From Pseudomonas sediminis (GTDB taxonomy: Bacteria; Pseudomonadota; Gammaproteobacteria; Pseudomonadales; Pseudomonadaceae), in assembly GCF_039555755.1 (NCBI RefSeq), contig NZ_CP154631.1:2170001-2234000 (forward strand): a stretch of DNA of 64,000 bases, given 5' to 3'. Position 1 is the first letter of the stretch. The number at the start of each line of letters is the position of its first letter. The notes below the pieces were generated by a model that did not search any database, was not told the origin of the DNA, and saw only the letters and a program-made list of their open reading frames with translations. The position numbers were made by a program, and so were the translations under genes. Positions 45,771 through 54,900 of the stretch are shown here, one piece after another.

Positions 45771-47252
45771 TCAGCGCTGCACTTGCTGCGCTTCAGTTTT
45801 CTCTGCAGTCAGGTTCTCTTCCGAGGTGTTGCTGCCCCAGTAGTCGGCATTGGTGATGCCAAGCTTCTCGGGGTGGAAGACCGGATCCTTACCCTCATCC
45901 AGCTGTTGTTCGTAGTCCTTCAGGCACTTGTAGGCAACCTTGTGCATGAGCAGGATAGCGATGATGTTCAGCCAGGCCATCAGGCCCACGCCGAGGTCAC
46001 CCAAGTCCCAGGCGAAGGTGGCGGTGTGCACGGTGCCGTACACGGTGGCCGCGATGATGCCGAACTTCAGCAGCAGGGTGAGGATGGGGCGCTTCACCTT
46101 GCGGTTGATGTAGGCGATGTTGGTTTCGGCGATGTAGTAGTAGGCCAGGATGGTGGTGAAAGCGAAGAAGAACAGAGCAATGGCGACGAAGGCGTTGCCG
46201 AAGCCGGGCATCATGTTTTCCATCGCGGTCTGTACGTAGCCCGGACCTGCGGCTACGCCGGCGATACCGGTGAACATCGCGCTGCCATCAGGCGCCTGGA
46301 CGTTGTACTGACCGGTGATCAGCAGCATGAAGGCGGTGGCGGAGCAGACAAACAGGGTGTCGATATAGACCGAGAAGCCCTGTACCAGACCTTGCTTGGC
46401 CGGGTGGCTGACGGCAGCGGCGGACGAAGCGTGCGGACCAGTACCCTGGCCGGCTTCGTTGGAATACACACCACGCTTGACGCCCCACTGGATGGCCATG
46501 CCGACGATGGCGCCGAAACCAGCCTCGAGGCCGAATGCGCTCTTGACGATCAGCAGCACGACTTCCGGCAGCTTTTCGATGTTCAGCAGGATGATGACCA
46601 GGGCGACCAGGATGTAGCCCAGCGCCATGAACGGTACGACCACCTGGGTGAAGTGGGCGATACGCTTGACGCCGCCGAAGATGATCAGGCCGATCAGCAC
46701 GGCCAGAGCCGCCGCGGTGACGTTCGGGTCAATACCGAAGGCGGTTTGCGCACTGGAGGCAATGGAGTTGGCCTGAACACCCGGCAGCAGCAGGCCGCAG
46801 GCGAATACGGTAACGATGGCGAACAGCCAGGCGTACCACTTCAGACCCAGACCGCGCTCGATGTAGAAGGCCGGGCCACCACGGTATTCACCATTGAGCT
46901 TTTCCTTGTACACCTGGCCAAGGGTGGATTCGACGAACGCCGAGCTGGCGCCGAGGAAGGCCACCATCCACATCCAGAACACGGCACCCGGACCGCCGAA
47001 GGTGATCGCAGTGGCCACACCGGCGATGTTGCCGGTACCGACACGACCGGCGAGGGTCATGGTCAGTGCCTGGAAGGAGGTGATGCCATGTTCATCGGTC
47101 TTGCCGGTGAACATCAGGCGAATCATTTCTTTGAAGTGGCGAACCTGGAGAAAGCGGCCGCGCAGAGAGAAGTAGAGACCAACGCCGAGACATAGATAAA
47201 TCAGCGCCGGGCTCCAGACCAGACCGTTTAGGGTCGAGACCAGTTCGTTCAT
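45771..47252 (-). CDS. AGCS-family sodium:amino acid (alanine/glycine) symporter
   Basis: A 493-aa membrane protein importing alanine or glycine with sodium. The family signature GRVGTGNIAGVATAITFGGPGAVFWMW is near residue 70, and GVKRGVYSNEAGQGTGPHASSAA near residue 260. About ten to eleven membrane segments are visible and a charged C-terminal tail (LTAEKTEAQQVQR). Upstream at 47321-47342 is a gccgacgc/gcgtcggc hairpin in the leader. Confidence 0.94.
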   Translation of the reverse strand: MNELVSTLNGLVWSPALIYLCLGVGLYFSLRGRFLQVRHFKEMIRLMFTGKTDEHGITSFQALTMTLAGRVGTGNIAGVATAITFGGPGAVFWMWMVAFLGASSAFVESTLGQVYKEKLNGEYRGGPAFYIERGLGLKWYAWLFAIVTVFACGLLLPGVQANSIASSAQTAFGIDPNVTAAALAVLIGLIIFGGVKRIAHFTQVVVPFMALGYILVALVIILLNIEKLPEVVLLIVKSAFGLEAGFGAIVGMAIQWGVKRGVYSNEAGQGTGPHASSAAAVSHPAKQGLVQGFSVYIDTLFVCSATAFMLLITGQYNVQAPDGSAMFTGIAGVAAGPGYVQTAMENMMPGFGNAFVAIALFFFAFTTILAYYYIAETNIAYINRKVKRPILTLLLKFGIIAATVYGTVHTATFAWDLGDLGVGLMAWLNIIAILLMHKVAYKCLKDYEQQLDEGKDPVFHPEKLGITNADYWGSNTSEENLTAEKTEAQQVQR

Positions 47253-47320
47253 GCAATGCTCCTGGGCATGCGGTCGCTTTTTGGGCGGTGCCGAGGCCCG
47301 TTGTTTGTTATTGGAAGAGA

Positions 47321-47342
47321 GCCGACGCTAACGGGCGTCGGC
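47321..47342 (-). promoter_or_regulatory. Leader hairpin upstream of the AGCS symporter gene
   Basis: Perfect 8-bp stem gccgacgc (47321-47328) and gcgtcggc (47335-47342) with a 6-base loop, 69-90 bases before the symporter start. It may be a leader structure or the terminator of an upstream transcript; no T-run is obvious on either strand. The AT-rich stretch at 47418-47450 is a likely promoter zone. Confidence 0.4.
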
Positions 47343-47459
47343 CTCGGCCGTGCGCGGTTCGCTGGTGAGCGGCCCGCGCATGCGGCGCGAAGAGCATGAC
47401 AAAGACTGTCGATCTTGCAATCTCTTGAAATCACATTTTGTTACGTCCAAGCGACATTC

Positions 47460-48185
47460 TTATGCCTGGAGGTCGCCCCAGAGCTGTTGAGCGACAGTCA
47501 GCGCCACCACGGGTGCCGTTTCCGTGCGCAGAACGCGTGAGCCCAGGCGGGCAGGATGGAAGCCGGCGCTCGTGGCTTGGTCGACTTCGGCATCGCTCAG
47601 GCCGCCTTCCGGGCCGATCAGAAAGGCCAGGGAATGGGGCTTTTCATGGCTTTGCAGAGCAGCGGCAACGGGGTGCAGCACCAGCTTCAGCTCGGCTTCG
47701 GTCTGCTGCAACCAGGCGTCCAGCTCCAGCGGTGCATGGATCACCGGCAGTACCGAGCGGCCGCACTGTTCGCAAGCGCTGATCGCCACCTGACGCCAAT
47801 GCGCCATGCGCTTGTCGGCGCGCTCGTCCTTCAGGCGTACCTCGCAGCGTGCCGAGACGATGGGGGTGATTTCGCTGGCCCCCAGTTCGGTGGCTTTCTG
47901 GATGGCCCAGTCCATGCGTTCGCCGCGTGACAGGCCCTGGCCGAGGTGAATATGCAGCGGCGACTCGCTTAGGCCGGCAAAGGCTTCACGCAGTTCGACG
48001 CGCACGCTTTTCTTGCCCACTTCGATCAGCTCGCCGAGGTATTCCTGGCCGCTGCCGTCGAACAGCTGCACGGCATCGCCCACGGCATGGCGCAGCACGC
48101 GGCCGATGTAATGGGCCTGGGCCTCGGGCAGTTCATGCTGGCCGAGAGACAGCGGGGCATCGATGAAGAAGCGGGACAGGCGCAT
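47460..48185 (-). CDS. rsmE: 16S rRNA (uracil1498-N3)-methyltransferase RsmE
   Basis: A 241-aa SPOUT-class methyltransferase acting on U1498 of 16S rRNA. It has an N-terminal PUA-like domain (about 1-70) and the C-terminal knot with FLIGPEGGLSDAEVDQA and LGSRVLRTETAPVVAL. Full length. It is downstream of bioA in the same direction with a REP-like arm (48221-48245) between them. Confidence 0.95.
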   Translation of the reverse strand: MRLSRFFIDAPLSLGQHELPEAQAHYIGRVLRHAVGDAVQLFDGSGQEYLGELIEVGKKSVRVELREAFAGLSESPLHIHLGQGLSRGERMDWAIQKATELGASEITPIVSARCEVRLKDERADKRMAHWRQVAISACEQCGRSVLPVIHAPLELDAWLQQTEAELKLVLHPVAAALQSHEKPHSLAFLIGPEGGLSDAEVDQATSAGFHPARLGSRVLRTETAPVVALTVAQQLWGDLQA

Positions 48186-48220
48186 GGTTTACCCACCTTG
48201 AAGAGAGGCGCGAATTCTAG

Positions 48221-48245
48221 CTGTAGGGTGCGCTGTGCGCACCGC
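48221..48245. repeat. Intergenic GTGCGCTGTGCGCACC repeat arm
   Basis: gtagggtgcgctgtgcgcacc, the short single-hairpin form of the 1891-1956 repeat family, between the bioA stop and the rsmE start. Confidence 0.6.
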
Positions 48246-48252
48246 TCCTGAG

Positions 48253-49656
48253 TCAGCCCGGATCGCGATGATCGGGGAAACGGTTGTCCACTGCCACGCT
48301 GATTGACTCTCGGGTGGCGATATCGATGCCCTCGCTGGCCACCTCGGCGAGGAAATCGATCTCTTCGGGCGTGATCACGTAGGGCGGCAGGAAGTACACC
48401 ACACTGCCCAGTGGGCGCAGCAGCGCGCCGCGCTCCAGTGCATGCTGGTAGACGTGCAGGCCGCGCCGCTCCTGCCAGGGGTAGGCTGCCTTGATGGCCT
48501 TGTCCTGCACCATCTCGATGGCCAGAGCCATGCCGGTCTGGCGCACTTCGGCGACATGCGGGTGATCGGCCAGGTGCGCAGTGGCGCTGGCCATACGCGC
48601 CGCCAGGGCCTTGTTGCGTTCGATCACATCGTCGTCACGGAAGATGTCCAGCGTCGCCAGCGCGGCGGCGCAGGCCAGCGGGTTGCCGGTGTAGGTGTGC
48701 GAGTGGAGAAAGGCGCGCAGGGTGGCGTAGTCGTCGTAGAAGGCGCTGTACACCTGGTCGGTGGTCAGCACCGCAGCCATCGGCAGGTAACCACCGGTCA
48801 GTGCCTTGGACAGCACTAGAAAGTCCGGGGTAATCCCGGCCTGTTCGCAGGCGAACATCGTGCCGGTACGGCCGAAGCCGACAGCAATCTCGTCATGGAT
48901 CAGGTGCACGCCATAGCGGTCGCAGGCCTCGCGCAGCAGCTTGAGGTAGACCGGATGATACATGCGCATGCCGCCGGCACCCTGGATCAGCGGTTCGACG
49001 ATCACCGCGGCGACTTCGTGGTGATGCTCGGCCAGGGTCTGTTCCATGTGGGCGAACATGACGCGCGAATGCTCTTCCCAGCTCACGCCTTCCGGGCGCA
49101 GGTAACAGTCCGGGCTGGGCACCTTGAGGGTGTCGAGCAACAGCGGCTTGTAGGTGTCGGTGAACAGCGACACGTCGCCCACCGACATCGCTGCCACGGT
49201 TTCACCGTGATAACTGCTGCTCAGGGTGACGAAGCGCTTCTTGTTCGCCTGGCCGTTGTTGAGCCAGTAGTGAAAGCTCATCTTCAGCGCCACCTCGATG
49301 CCCGAGGAGCCGTTGTCGGCGTAGAACACCTTGTTCAGGCCGGCCGGGGTGATCTGCACCAGACGCTCGGACAGTTCGATCACCGGCTGATGGGTGAAGC
49401 CGGCGAGCATGACGTGCTCAAGGCTGTCCAGTTGCTCGCGGATGCGCGCATTGATACGTGGGTTGGCGTGACCGAAGACGTTGACCCACCAGGAGCTGAC
49501 GGCATCCAGATAACGCTTGCCGTCGAAGTCTTCCAGCCACACGCCGTACGCCTTGCGAATCGCTACCAGCGGCAGGCGCTCGTGATCCTTCATCTGGGTG
49601 CAGGGGTGCCACAACACGTCGAGATCGCGTTGCATCCAGTGATCGTTCAGGCTCAT
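48253..49656 (-). CDS. bioA: Adenosylmethionine-8-amino-7-oxononanoate aminotransferase
   Basis: A 467-aa PLP class III aminotransferase making 7,8-diaminopelargonic acid in biotin synthesis, using SAM as amino donor. LWHPCTQMKDHERLP at the N-terminus and SSWWVNVFGHANP are BioA signatures. The PLP lysine is in LSKALTGGYLPMA, preceded by LIHDEIAVGFGRTG. It is separate from the other biotin genes, as often in Pseudomonas. Confidence 0.96.
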   Translation of the reverse strand: MSLNDHWMQRDLDVLWHPCTQMKDHERLPLVAIRKAYGVWLEDFDGKRYLDAVSSWWVNVFGHANPRINARIREQLDSLEHVMLAGFTHQPVIELSERLVQITPAGLNKVFYADNGSSGIEVALKMSFHYWLNNGQANKKRFVTLSSSYHGETVAAMSVGDVSLFTDTYKPLLLDTLKVPSPDCYLRPEGVSWEEHSRVMFAHMEQTLAEHHHEVAAVIVEPLIQGAGGMRMYHPVYLKLLREACDRYGVHLIHDEIAVGFGRTGTMFACEQAGITPDFLVLSKALTGGYLPMAAVLTTDQVYSAFYDDYATLRAFLHSHTYTGNPLACAAALATLDIFRDDDVIERNKALAARMASATAHLADHPHVAEVRQTGMALAIEMVQDKAIKAAYPWQERRGLHVYQHALERGALLRPLGSVVYFLPPYVITPEEIDFLAEVASEGIDIATRESISVAVDNRFPDHRDPG

Positions 49657-49812
49657 GAGCTATCTCCCAGGGTTCGGCGGCACAGCCTACCAGAAGCCGT
49701 CACCGAGTCACGGCGTTGCCGCTGGTCTGGCAGAATGTACCGCTGGTGCCGTTGCCGGGGAACTCCATGGGCGGCGCGTCATACCAACTGGGTCGGCTTG
49801 AGGGGGACGCGC

Positions 49813-49837
49813 GAAATATCGCATTTCCTGATATTTC
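49813..49837. promoter_or_regulatory. Inverted-repeat operator candidate upstream of cytochrome b561
   Basis: gaaatatc (49813-49820) and gatatttc (49830-49837) form a perfect 8-bp inverted repeat with a 9-base spacer in an AT-rich island, 74 bases before the cytochrome b561 ATG. The form suits a dimeric regulator, but no known box was matched. Confidence 0.45.
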
Positions 49838-49910
49838 ATAGCGAAATTTTCCGCTTTAAATCGATATATTTGCAGTTAGTCTTGCTCGGATCTGGATTAG
49901 GAAAGCCACC

Positions 49911-50456
49911 ATGCAATGGCGTAACACTTCTGCTCGTTATGGTCTGGTCAGCGTGCTGCTGCACTGGTCGGTCGCGCTGGTCGTCTTTGGCCTGTTCGGC
50001 CTTGGCTTCTGGATGGTGGGGCTCAGTTACTACGACCCGTGGCGCCAGAGTGCGCCAGACCTGCACAAGAGCATCGGTATCCTGCTTTTCGCGGCGATGC
50101 TGCTGCGCGTGCTGTGGCGTCTGCTCAACCCTGCGCCGGTAGCTCTGGCCAGCCACGGCCAGCTCACTCGTCTGGCCTCCAAGCTGGGTCATGGCGTGCT
50201 CTATTTCGGCCTGTTTGGCGTGATGATTTCCGGCTACCTGATTTCCACTGCCGATGGCCGTGGCATCGAGGTGTTCGGCCTGTTCAGTGTGCCGGCCACC
50301 CTGACCGGTATCGCGCAACAGGAAGACATTGCCGGAGCCATTCACGAATACCTGGCCTGGGGCCTGGTGATTTTCGCTGGCCTGCATGGCCTGGCTGCAC
50401 TCAAGCACCATTTCATCGACCGCGACAGCACCCTGCTGCGGATGTTCGGGCGCTGA
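49911..50456 (+). CDS. Cytochrome b561
   Basis: A 181-aa di-haem membrane cytochrome of the bacterial b561 type with four membrane helices. Likely haem His residues are in LLHWSVALVV, LHKSIGILLF, GHGVLYF and LAWGLVIFAGLHGLAALKHH. It passes electrons from the quinone pool to an unknown partner. The next gene, yceI-like, starts 57 bases on; the pair cytochrome b561-YceI is common in proteobacteria and suggests joint work on a lipid or quinone in the periplasm. Confidence 0.93.
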   Translation: MQWRNTSARYGLVSVLLHWSVALVVFGLFGLGFWMVGLSYYDPWRQSAPDLHKSIGILLFAAMLLRVLWRLLNPAPVALASHGQLTRLASKLGHGVLYFGLFGVMISGYLISTADGRGIEVFGLFSVPATLTGIAQQEDIAGAIHEYLAWGLVIFAGLHGLAALKHHFIDRDSTLLRMFGR

Positions 50457-50513
50457 AGCATTCAAATCGGGCCAAGGCCCATCTAGATCGACAACCTCGC
50501 AAGGAGAACACCC

Positions 50514-51089
50514 ATGTTGAAGAACGCCCTCGCTGCACTGGTTCTGGGTTCCGCTCTGATCGGCGGCCAGGCCATGGCGGCAGACTACGCCATCGACAAG
50601 CAAGGCCAGCACGCCTTCGTCAATTTCAAGATCAGCCACCTGGGCTACAGCTGGCTGTACGGCACATTCAAGGATTTCGACGGCAAGTTCAGCTTCGACG
50701 CCGCCAATCCCGAGGCGAGCAAAGTCAGCGTTACCCTGAAGACTGCCAGCGTCGATACCAACCACGCCGAACGTGATAAGCACATCCGCAGTGCCGACTT
50801 CCTCAATGCGAGCAAGCACGCTACTGCCACGTTCGAATCGACTTCGGTCAAGTCCACTGGCGAAGGTACTGCCGACGTTACCGGCAACCTGACCCTGAAC
50901 GGCGTGACCAAGCCGGTGGTGATCGCTGCCAAGTTCATCGGCGAGGGCAAGGACCCGTGGGGCGGCTACCGCGCCGGCTTCGAGGGCACCACCACCCTGA
51001 CGCTGAAAGACTTCGACATCTCCATGGATCTCGGCCCGGCTTCGCAAACCGTGGAGCTGATCATCTCGGTCGAAGGTGTGCGTCAGTAA
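50514..51089 (+). CDS. YceI-family periplasmic lipocalin-like protein
   Basis: A 191-aa exported protein with signal peptide (about 1-22, ending AMA/AD) and a YceI beta-barrel domain ([29 protein letters not shown]). The family binds isoprenoid-type lipids such as octaprenyl compounds. An aaggag ribosome site precedes ATG 50514. It resembles P. aeruginosa PasP (PA0423), reported as a secreted protease, but no protease motif can be seen here. Confidence 0.92.
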   Translation: MLKNALAALVLGSALIGGQAMAADYAIDKQGQHAFVNFKISHLGYSWLYGTFKDFDGKFSFDAANPEASKVSVTLKTASVDTNHAERDKHIRSADFLNASKHATATFESTSVKSTGEGTADVTGNLTLNGVTKPVVIAAKFIGEGKDPWGGYRAGFEGTTTLTLKDFDISMDLGPASQTVELIISVEGVRQ

Positions 51090-51117
51090 AGAAAGCGGCC
51101 GCTTGCGGCCCACTGAT

Positions 51118-51145
51118 GACCCTCTCACATTTATGGGAGAGGGCT
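51118..51145 (+). terminator. Hairpin downstream of yceI gene
   Basis: ccctctcac and gggagaggg pair across a short loop 30 bases after the yceI stop. The T-run is weak (ctattta), so termination efficiency is uncertain. Confidence 0.5.
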
Positions 51146-51238
51146 ATTTAGCTGTTCATTCTGACTCTGCCGGCACCAGCAAAAAAGCCACCCCATGCAG
51201 ACTGTGTGAAAACCTAGCAGTCTGAGAGCAAGCTGAAG

Positions 51239-51270
51239 ACAATGCCTCCATCAGTCGATGGGGGCATTGT
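51239..51270. promoter_or_regulatory. Hairpin over the transposase translation start
   Basis: acaatgcctccatc and gatgggggcattgt form a long near-perfect stem with a 4-base loop, ending 5 bases before the ATG at 51276 and containing the alternative ATG 51258. Such hairpins in insertion sequences can hide the ribosome site in mRNA read in from outside; that role is inferred. Confidence 0.6.
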
Positions 51271-51275
51271 CGTTT

Positions 51276-52697
51276 ATGGGCTACATCCAGGGCGAAGGTC
51301 GTCAGCAAAGCAGCCTGTTTCCTCCCACATTGGAGGAGCTGGTGCCGGAGGATCACCTGGTACGGGTGATCGAGGCCTATGTCGCCCGCCTGGATCTGCA
51401 GACTCTGGGTTTCAGCAAGGCCGAACCACTCAAGACTGGACGTCCTGGCTATGATCCAGCGGATCTACTCAAGCTTTATCTGTACGGTTACTTCCAGCGC
51501 ATCCGCTCCTCCCGGCGCCTGGAAGCTGAGTGCCAACGCAATGTCGAGGTGATGTGGCTGCTGGGCCGATTGGCACCGGATTTCAAGACCATTGCTGATT
51601 TTCGCAAGGACAACAGCGCTGCTTTTCAGGCGACCTGCCGCACCTTCGTCCGGTTCTGTCGCCAGGTGGGGCTGATCAGCGGGCAACTCGTGGCCATCGA
51701 TGGCAGCAAGTTTCAGGCGGTAGCGTCGCAACGCAAGCATCTGAGCCTGACGAAGCTCAAGCGTCAACAAGGCAAGCTGGAGGCGCAGATCGCCCGTTAT
51801 CTGGCCGAACTGGACGAGGCTGACCGCAGTGAGGCCGCTGAAGTGGTTGATCGCAGTGCGGTCAAGGCTGCGCTGCAGCAGCTGGAGAGCCGACATGCCG
51901 ATAACCTGACAGCCCAGGCGTTGATGGAGGTACAGGGGCTGGAGCAGTTCGTCGTGGGTGAGAGCGAGGCGCGCATGATGCGTACCCACCAGGGGGCTCG
52001 CGTGGCTTATAACGTGCAAAACGCGGTGGATGGCGAGCATGGGCTGATCGTGCATCATGCTGTCACTCAGGATGGCAGCGATAACCAACAACTGGAACCT
52101 ATGGCCAAGGCTGCCCAGGCGATCCTGGCGCAGGAAGAGCTGACGGTTACAGCCGATGCCGGCTACTCCAATGGTGAGCAGTTTCAAGCGTGTGATGATG
52201 CTGGGATTACGGCCTATGTGCCGGAGAATCGGGGCATAAATAACAAGGGCGACGACACGCCGCTATTCGATCGCAGCGCCTTCAGCTACGACGCAGAAAA
52301 CGACCAGTACCAATGCCCTGCAGGCCAATGGTTACCGCTCAAGCAGGTAAACGGCCTACAGCGCATTTATGCTCTACGCGGCGACTGCACGGCTTGTCCA
52401 TTGAAATCACGCTGCACCAAGGCTAAACGTCGACACGTGACTCGGCATGTCCATGAGGCCGCATTCGAGCGCATGCATCAGCGGATGCAGGCGCATCCAG
52501 AGATGATGGTCAGGCGCCGATCCATCGTCGAACATCCCTTCGGCAACCTGAAGCAATGGATTTTGGGTAATGGTCGCTTCCTGCTCCGACAACTGCAGGG
52601 CGCTCGGACGGAAATGGCCCTGGCGGTCAACGCCTACAACCTGAAGCGTGCCATCAATGTGATGGGTGCCCGTCGGCTGATCGAGCTGTTGGGGTAA
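51276..52697 (+). CDS. IS1182-family transposase
   Basis: A 473-aa DDE transposase (479 if ATG 51258 is used). N-terminal DUF772-type region (LVPEDHLVRVIEAYV, GRPGYDPADLLKLYLYGYF) and C-terminal DDE domain: Asp in LVAIDGSKFQAVAS, Asp in VTADAGYSNGEQF and Glu in RRSIVEHPFGNLKQWI. A Cys-rich patch (CTACPLKSRC) lies before the last motif, as usual for this family. No frameshift or stop interrupts it, so it may be active. Confidence 0.94.
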   Translation: MGYIQGEGRQQSSLFPPTLEELVPEDHLVRVIEAYVARLDLQTLGFSKAEPLKTGRPGYDPADLLKLYLYGYFQRIRSSRRLEAECQRNVEVMWLLGRLAPDFKTIADFRKDNSAAFQATCRTFVRFCRQVGLISGQLVAIDGSKFQAVASQRKHLSLTKLKRQQGKLEAQIARYLAELDEADRSEAAEVVDRSAVKAALQQLESRHADNLTAQALMEVQGLEQFVVGESEARMMRTHQGARVAYNVQNAVDGEHGLIVHHAVTQDGSDNQQLEPMAKAAQAILAQEELTVTADAGYSNGEQFQACDDAGITAYVPENRGINNKGDDTPLFDRSAFSYDAENDQYQCPAGQWLPLKQVNGLQRIYALRGDCTACPLKSRCTKAKRRHVTRHVHEAAFERMHQRMQAHPEMMVRRRSIVEHPFGNLKQWILGNGRFLLRQLQGARTEMALAVNAYNLKRAINVMGARRLIELLG

Positions 52698-52727
52698 ATC
52701 CCGCCTTCCATTTCCAAGCATCAAAAA

Positions 52728-52767
52728 CACCAACGCCCCGAACCAGTCGGGGCGTTGGATTTTTCTG
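52728..52767 (+). terminator. Terminator inside the IS, after the transposase
   Basis: caacgccccga and tcggggcgttg form a perfect stem followed by gatttttc, 30 bases past the transposase stop and just inside the right inverted repeat. Confidence 0.88.
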
Positions 52768-52824
52768 GCGTCAGTGCGTTTTCACACGCTCTGCATGGGG
52801 TGGCTTTTTTGTTTGCGTGGCAGC

Positions 52825-54714
52825 TTACTCTTCGCGATTACGCGTCAGCAGCGCTGGCTTCTCGCTGCGTGGACGAGTGCTGTTGCTCAACTCGTCTAGC
52901 TGCTCGGCGCTAGGGAAACGATCCAGGCGCGAGCCCTTGTGCACGATGATCGGCTGCTTCTCGCGCGGGTTGCGCACGGCCGCTTCGGCGCGTGGCAGTT
53001 CGTCGCGGTCTAGCGAGGTGATGCGACCATCCGCCTGCCGGCCACGGCCCCCGCCGTTGCGGCCTTGACCACCCTGGCCACCTTGACGGCGATTCTTGCC
53101 GGGATTGCCTGGGTTGCCGCCAGTGTTGTTGCGGGGCTGCCTGTTGTTGCTGTTGGCTCTCTGACCTTGGCCCTGAGCAGCGCCATTGCCAGGTGCACCG
53201 CCGCCTGAGCGGCGGCCGCGACCTTGCGGCTTGTTCTGCACCGGGACGTAATCGGCACGGTTGCCGAAATTGTCGATTTCGTCGTCGAGAAACTCTTCCG
53301 GATCGCGATCCGGCGGCAGTGCGGGAACGGCCGGGGCTGCGCCACGATTCTGGTTGCGAGGCTGCTGGCCACGACGGTTCTGACCTTGGCCCTGCTGTTG
53401 CGGCTTGGCTTTCTGCTCCTTGCCGCTGTCTTTGCCCTTGTCTCGACGACCACCGTTGTTGCGCTCGCCCTTGGGCTTGTCGGCGCCTTCGGCTTTCTGT
53501 TTCTTCTGGCCGGCACCACGTGGTTGGCGTGGCTCGCGCACTTCCGGGCGCTCCGCTTCTACGGCGCTGGCGTCGAAGCCCATCAGATCGCCGTCGGGGA
53601 TCTTCTGCTTGGTCATGCGCTCGATGCTTTTCAGCAGCTTCTCTTCGTCCGGAGCGACCAGCGAGATGGCCTCACCACTGCGGCCGGCACGGCCGGTGCG
53701 GCCGATACGGTGAACGTAGTCTTCCTCGACGTTGGGCAGCTCGAAGTTGACTACGTGCGGCAGTTGGTCGATATCCAGGCCGCGTGCGGCGATATCGGTG
53801 GCTACCAGGATGCGTACTTGGTTGGCTTTGAAGTCGGCCAGGGCCTTGGTGCGCGCGTTCTGGCTCTTGTTGCCATGGATCGCGGCAGCCGGCAGACCAT
53901 GCTTGTCGAGGTACTCGGCCAGGCGGTTGGCGCCGTGTTTGGTGCGGGTGAACACCAGCACCTGTTCCCAGGCGCCCTGAGTGATCAGGTGGGCGAGCAG
54001 GGCGCGCTTGTGGCTGGCGGCCAGGCGGAAGACGCGTTGTTCGATACGCTCGACTGTGGTGTTCGGCGGCGTGACCTCGATGCGCTCGGGGTTGTGCAGC
54101 AGCTTGCCGGCCAGGTCGGTGATGTCCTTGGAGAAGGTGGCCGAGAACAGCAGGTTCTGGCGCTGTGCGGGCAGTTTGGCCAGCACCTTCTTGACGTCGT
54201 GGATGAAACCCATGTCGAGCATGCGGTCGGCTTCATCGAGCACGAGGATTTCGACATGAGACAGGTCGATGGCTTTCTGATTGGCCAGGTCGAGCAGGCG
54301 GCCAGGGCAGGCCACCAGCACGTCGACGCCCTTAGCCAGGGCCTGGACCTGCGGGTTCATGCCAACGCCGCCGAAAATGCATGCGCTGACGAATTTCAGA
54401 TCGCGGGCATAGACCTTGAAGCTGTCATGCACCTGGGCGGCCAGTTCGCGAGTGGGTGTCAACACCAGCACGCGCGGCTGTTTCGGGCCGTGACGTTGTT
54501 CGCGATCCGGATGACCACCCGGAAACAGGCGCTCGAGGATCGGCAGGGCGAAACCGCCCGTCTTACCTGTACCCGTCTGGGCCGCCACCATGAGATCGCG
54601 ACCTTGCAACACGGCGGGAATGGCCCGCTGTTGCACCGGAGTGGGTTGGGTGTAGCCGGCGGCTTCGACCGCACGGACTAAAGCCTCGGAGAGACCGAGG
54701 GAGGCAAAGGACAT
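52825..54714 (-). CDS. rhlE: DEAD-box RNA helicase RhlE
   Basis: A 629-aa ATP-dependent RNA helicase linked to ribosome assembly and RNA decay. Q-motif [14 protein letters not shown], Walker [27 protein letters not shown] and [13 protein letters not shown] are all present in residues 1-380. The remaining 250 residues are low-complexity, rich in Gln, Asn, Gly and Arg with RGG-like pieces. ATG 54714 (MSFASLGL) is the family start; the frame extends 40 codons upstream without a ribosome site. The C-terminus stops 14 bases from the right end of the IS. Confidence 0.95.
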   Translation of the reverse strand: MSFASLGLSEALVRAVEAAGYTQPTPVQQRAIPAVLQGRDLMVAAQTGTGKTGGFALPILERLFPGGHPDREQRHGPKQPRVLVLTPTRELAAQVHDSFKVYARDLKFVSACIFGGVGMNPQVQALAKGVDVLVACPGRLLDLANQKAIDLSHVEILVLDEADRMLDMGFIHDVKKVLAKLPAQRQNLLFSATFSKDITDLAGKLLHNPERIEVTPPNTTVERIEQRVFRLAASHKRALLAHLITQGAWEQVLVFTRTKHGANRLAEYLDKHGLPAAAIHGNKSQNARTKALADFKANQVRILVATDIAARGLDIDQLPHVVNFELPNVEEDYVHRIGRTGRAGRSGEAISLVAPDEEKLLKSIERMTKQKIPDGDLMGFDASAVEAERPEVREPRQPRGAGQKKQKAEGADKPKGERNNGGRRDKGKDSGKEQKAKPQQQGQGQNRRGQQPRNQNRGAAPAVPALPPDRDPEEFLDDEIDNFGNRADYVPVQNKPQGRGRRSGGGAPGNGAAQGQGQRANSNNRQPRNNTGGNPGNPGKNRRQGGQGGQGRNGGGRGRQADGRITSLDRDELPRAEAAVRNPREKQPIIVHKGSRLDRFPSAEQLDELSNSTRPRSEKPALLTRNREE

Positions 54715-54852
54715 GAGCAATCCTGTACTAGTGAGGGCGTGGCCCTGGGGGTGTAGAGCCTGGCTTGAATCACGCATTGGGGGCGTGATCCCGTCCGGTA
54801 CTGCTGGCTTTAGAGCACCAGCATCCGGGCGCAAGCCTGGCGGGAAGGCCCG

Positions 54853-54862
54853 ATTATAACAG
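54853..54862 (-). promoter_or_regulatory. Extended -10 promoter for rhlE
   Basis: On the minus strand the sequence reads TGTTATAAT, a TGn-extended perfect -10 hexamer (attata at 54853-54858 on the plus strand). It lies about 140 bases before the rhlE ATG. No good -35 was found, as is usual for extended -10 promoters. Confidence 0.55.
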
Positions 54863-54900
54863 AGCGCAAGGCTTGCGCACCTATCAGCCTGTCGGCTGGT

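Larger units (their letters stand above)
51180..52811 (+). mobile_element. IS1182-family insertion sequence, intact
   Basis: Terminal inverted repeats of about 34 bases: left 51180-51213 (caaaaaagccaccccatgca...) and right 52778-52811, differing at two positions. The element is about 1632 bp with a single transposase gene. I could not find a clear target-site duplication. It lies between the convergent yceI and rhlE genes and disrupts neither. The near-identical ends and intact gene point to a recent or active insertion. Confidence 0.88.

Noticed and set aside
45783..47195. A 470-codon plus-strand frame opposite the symporter gene
   Set aside because: Asp/Gly/Gln/His-rich antisense translation of a membrane protein, typical of shadows.
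50514..51089. Calling the YceI protein a protease (PasP)
   Set aside because: No catalytic motif is visible; only the YceI barrel can be supported from sequence.
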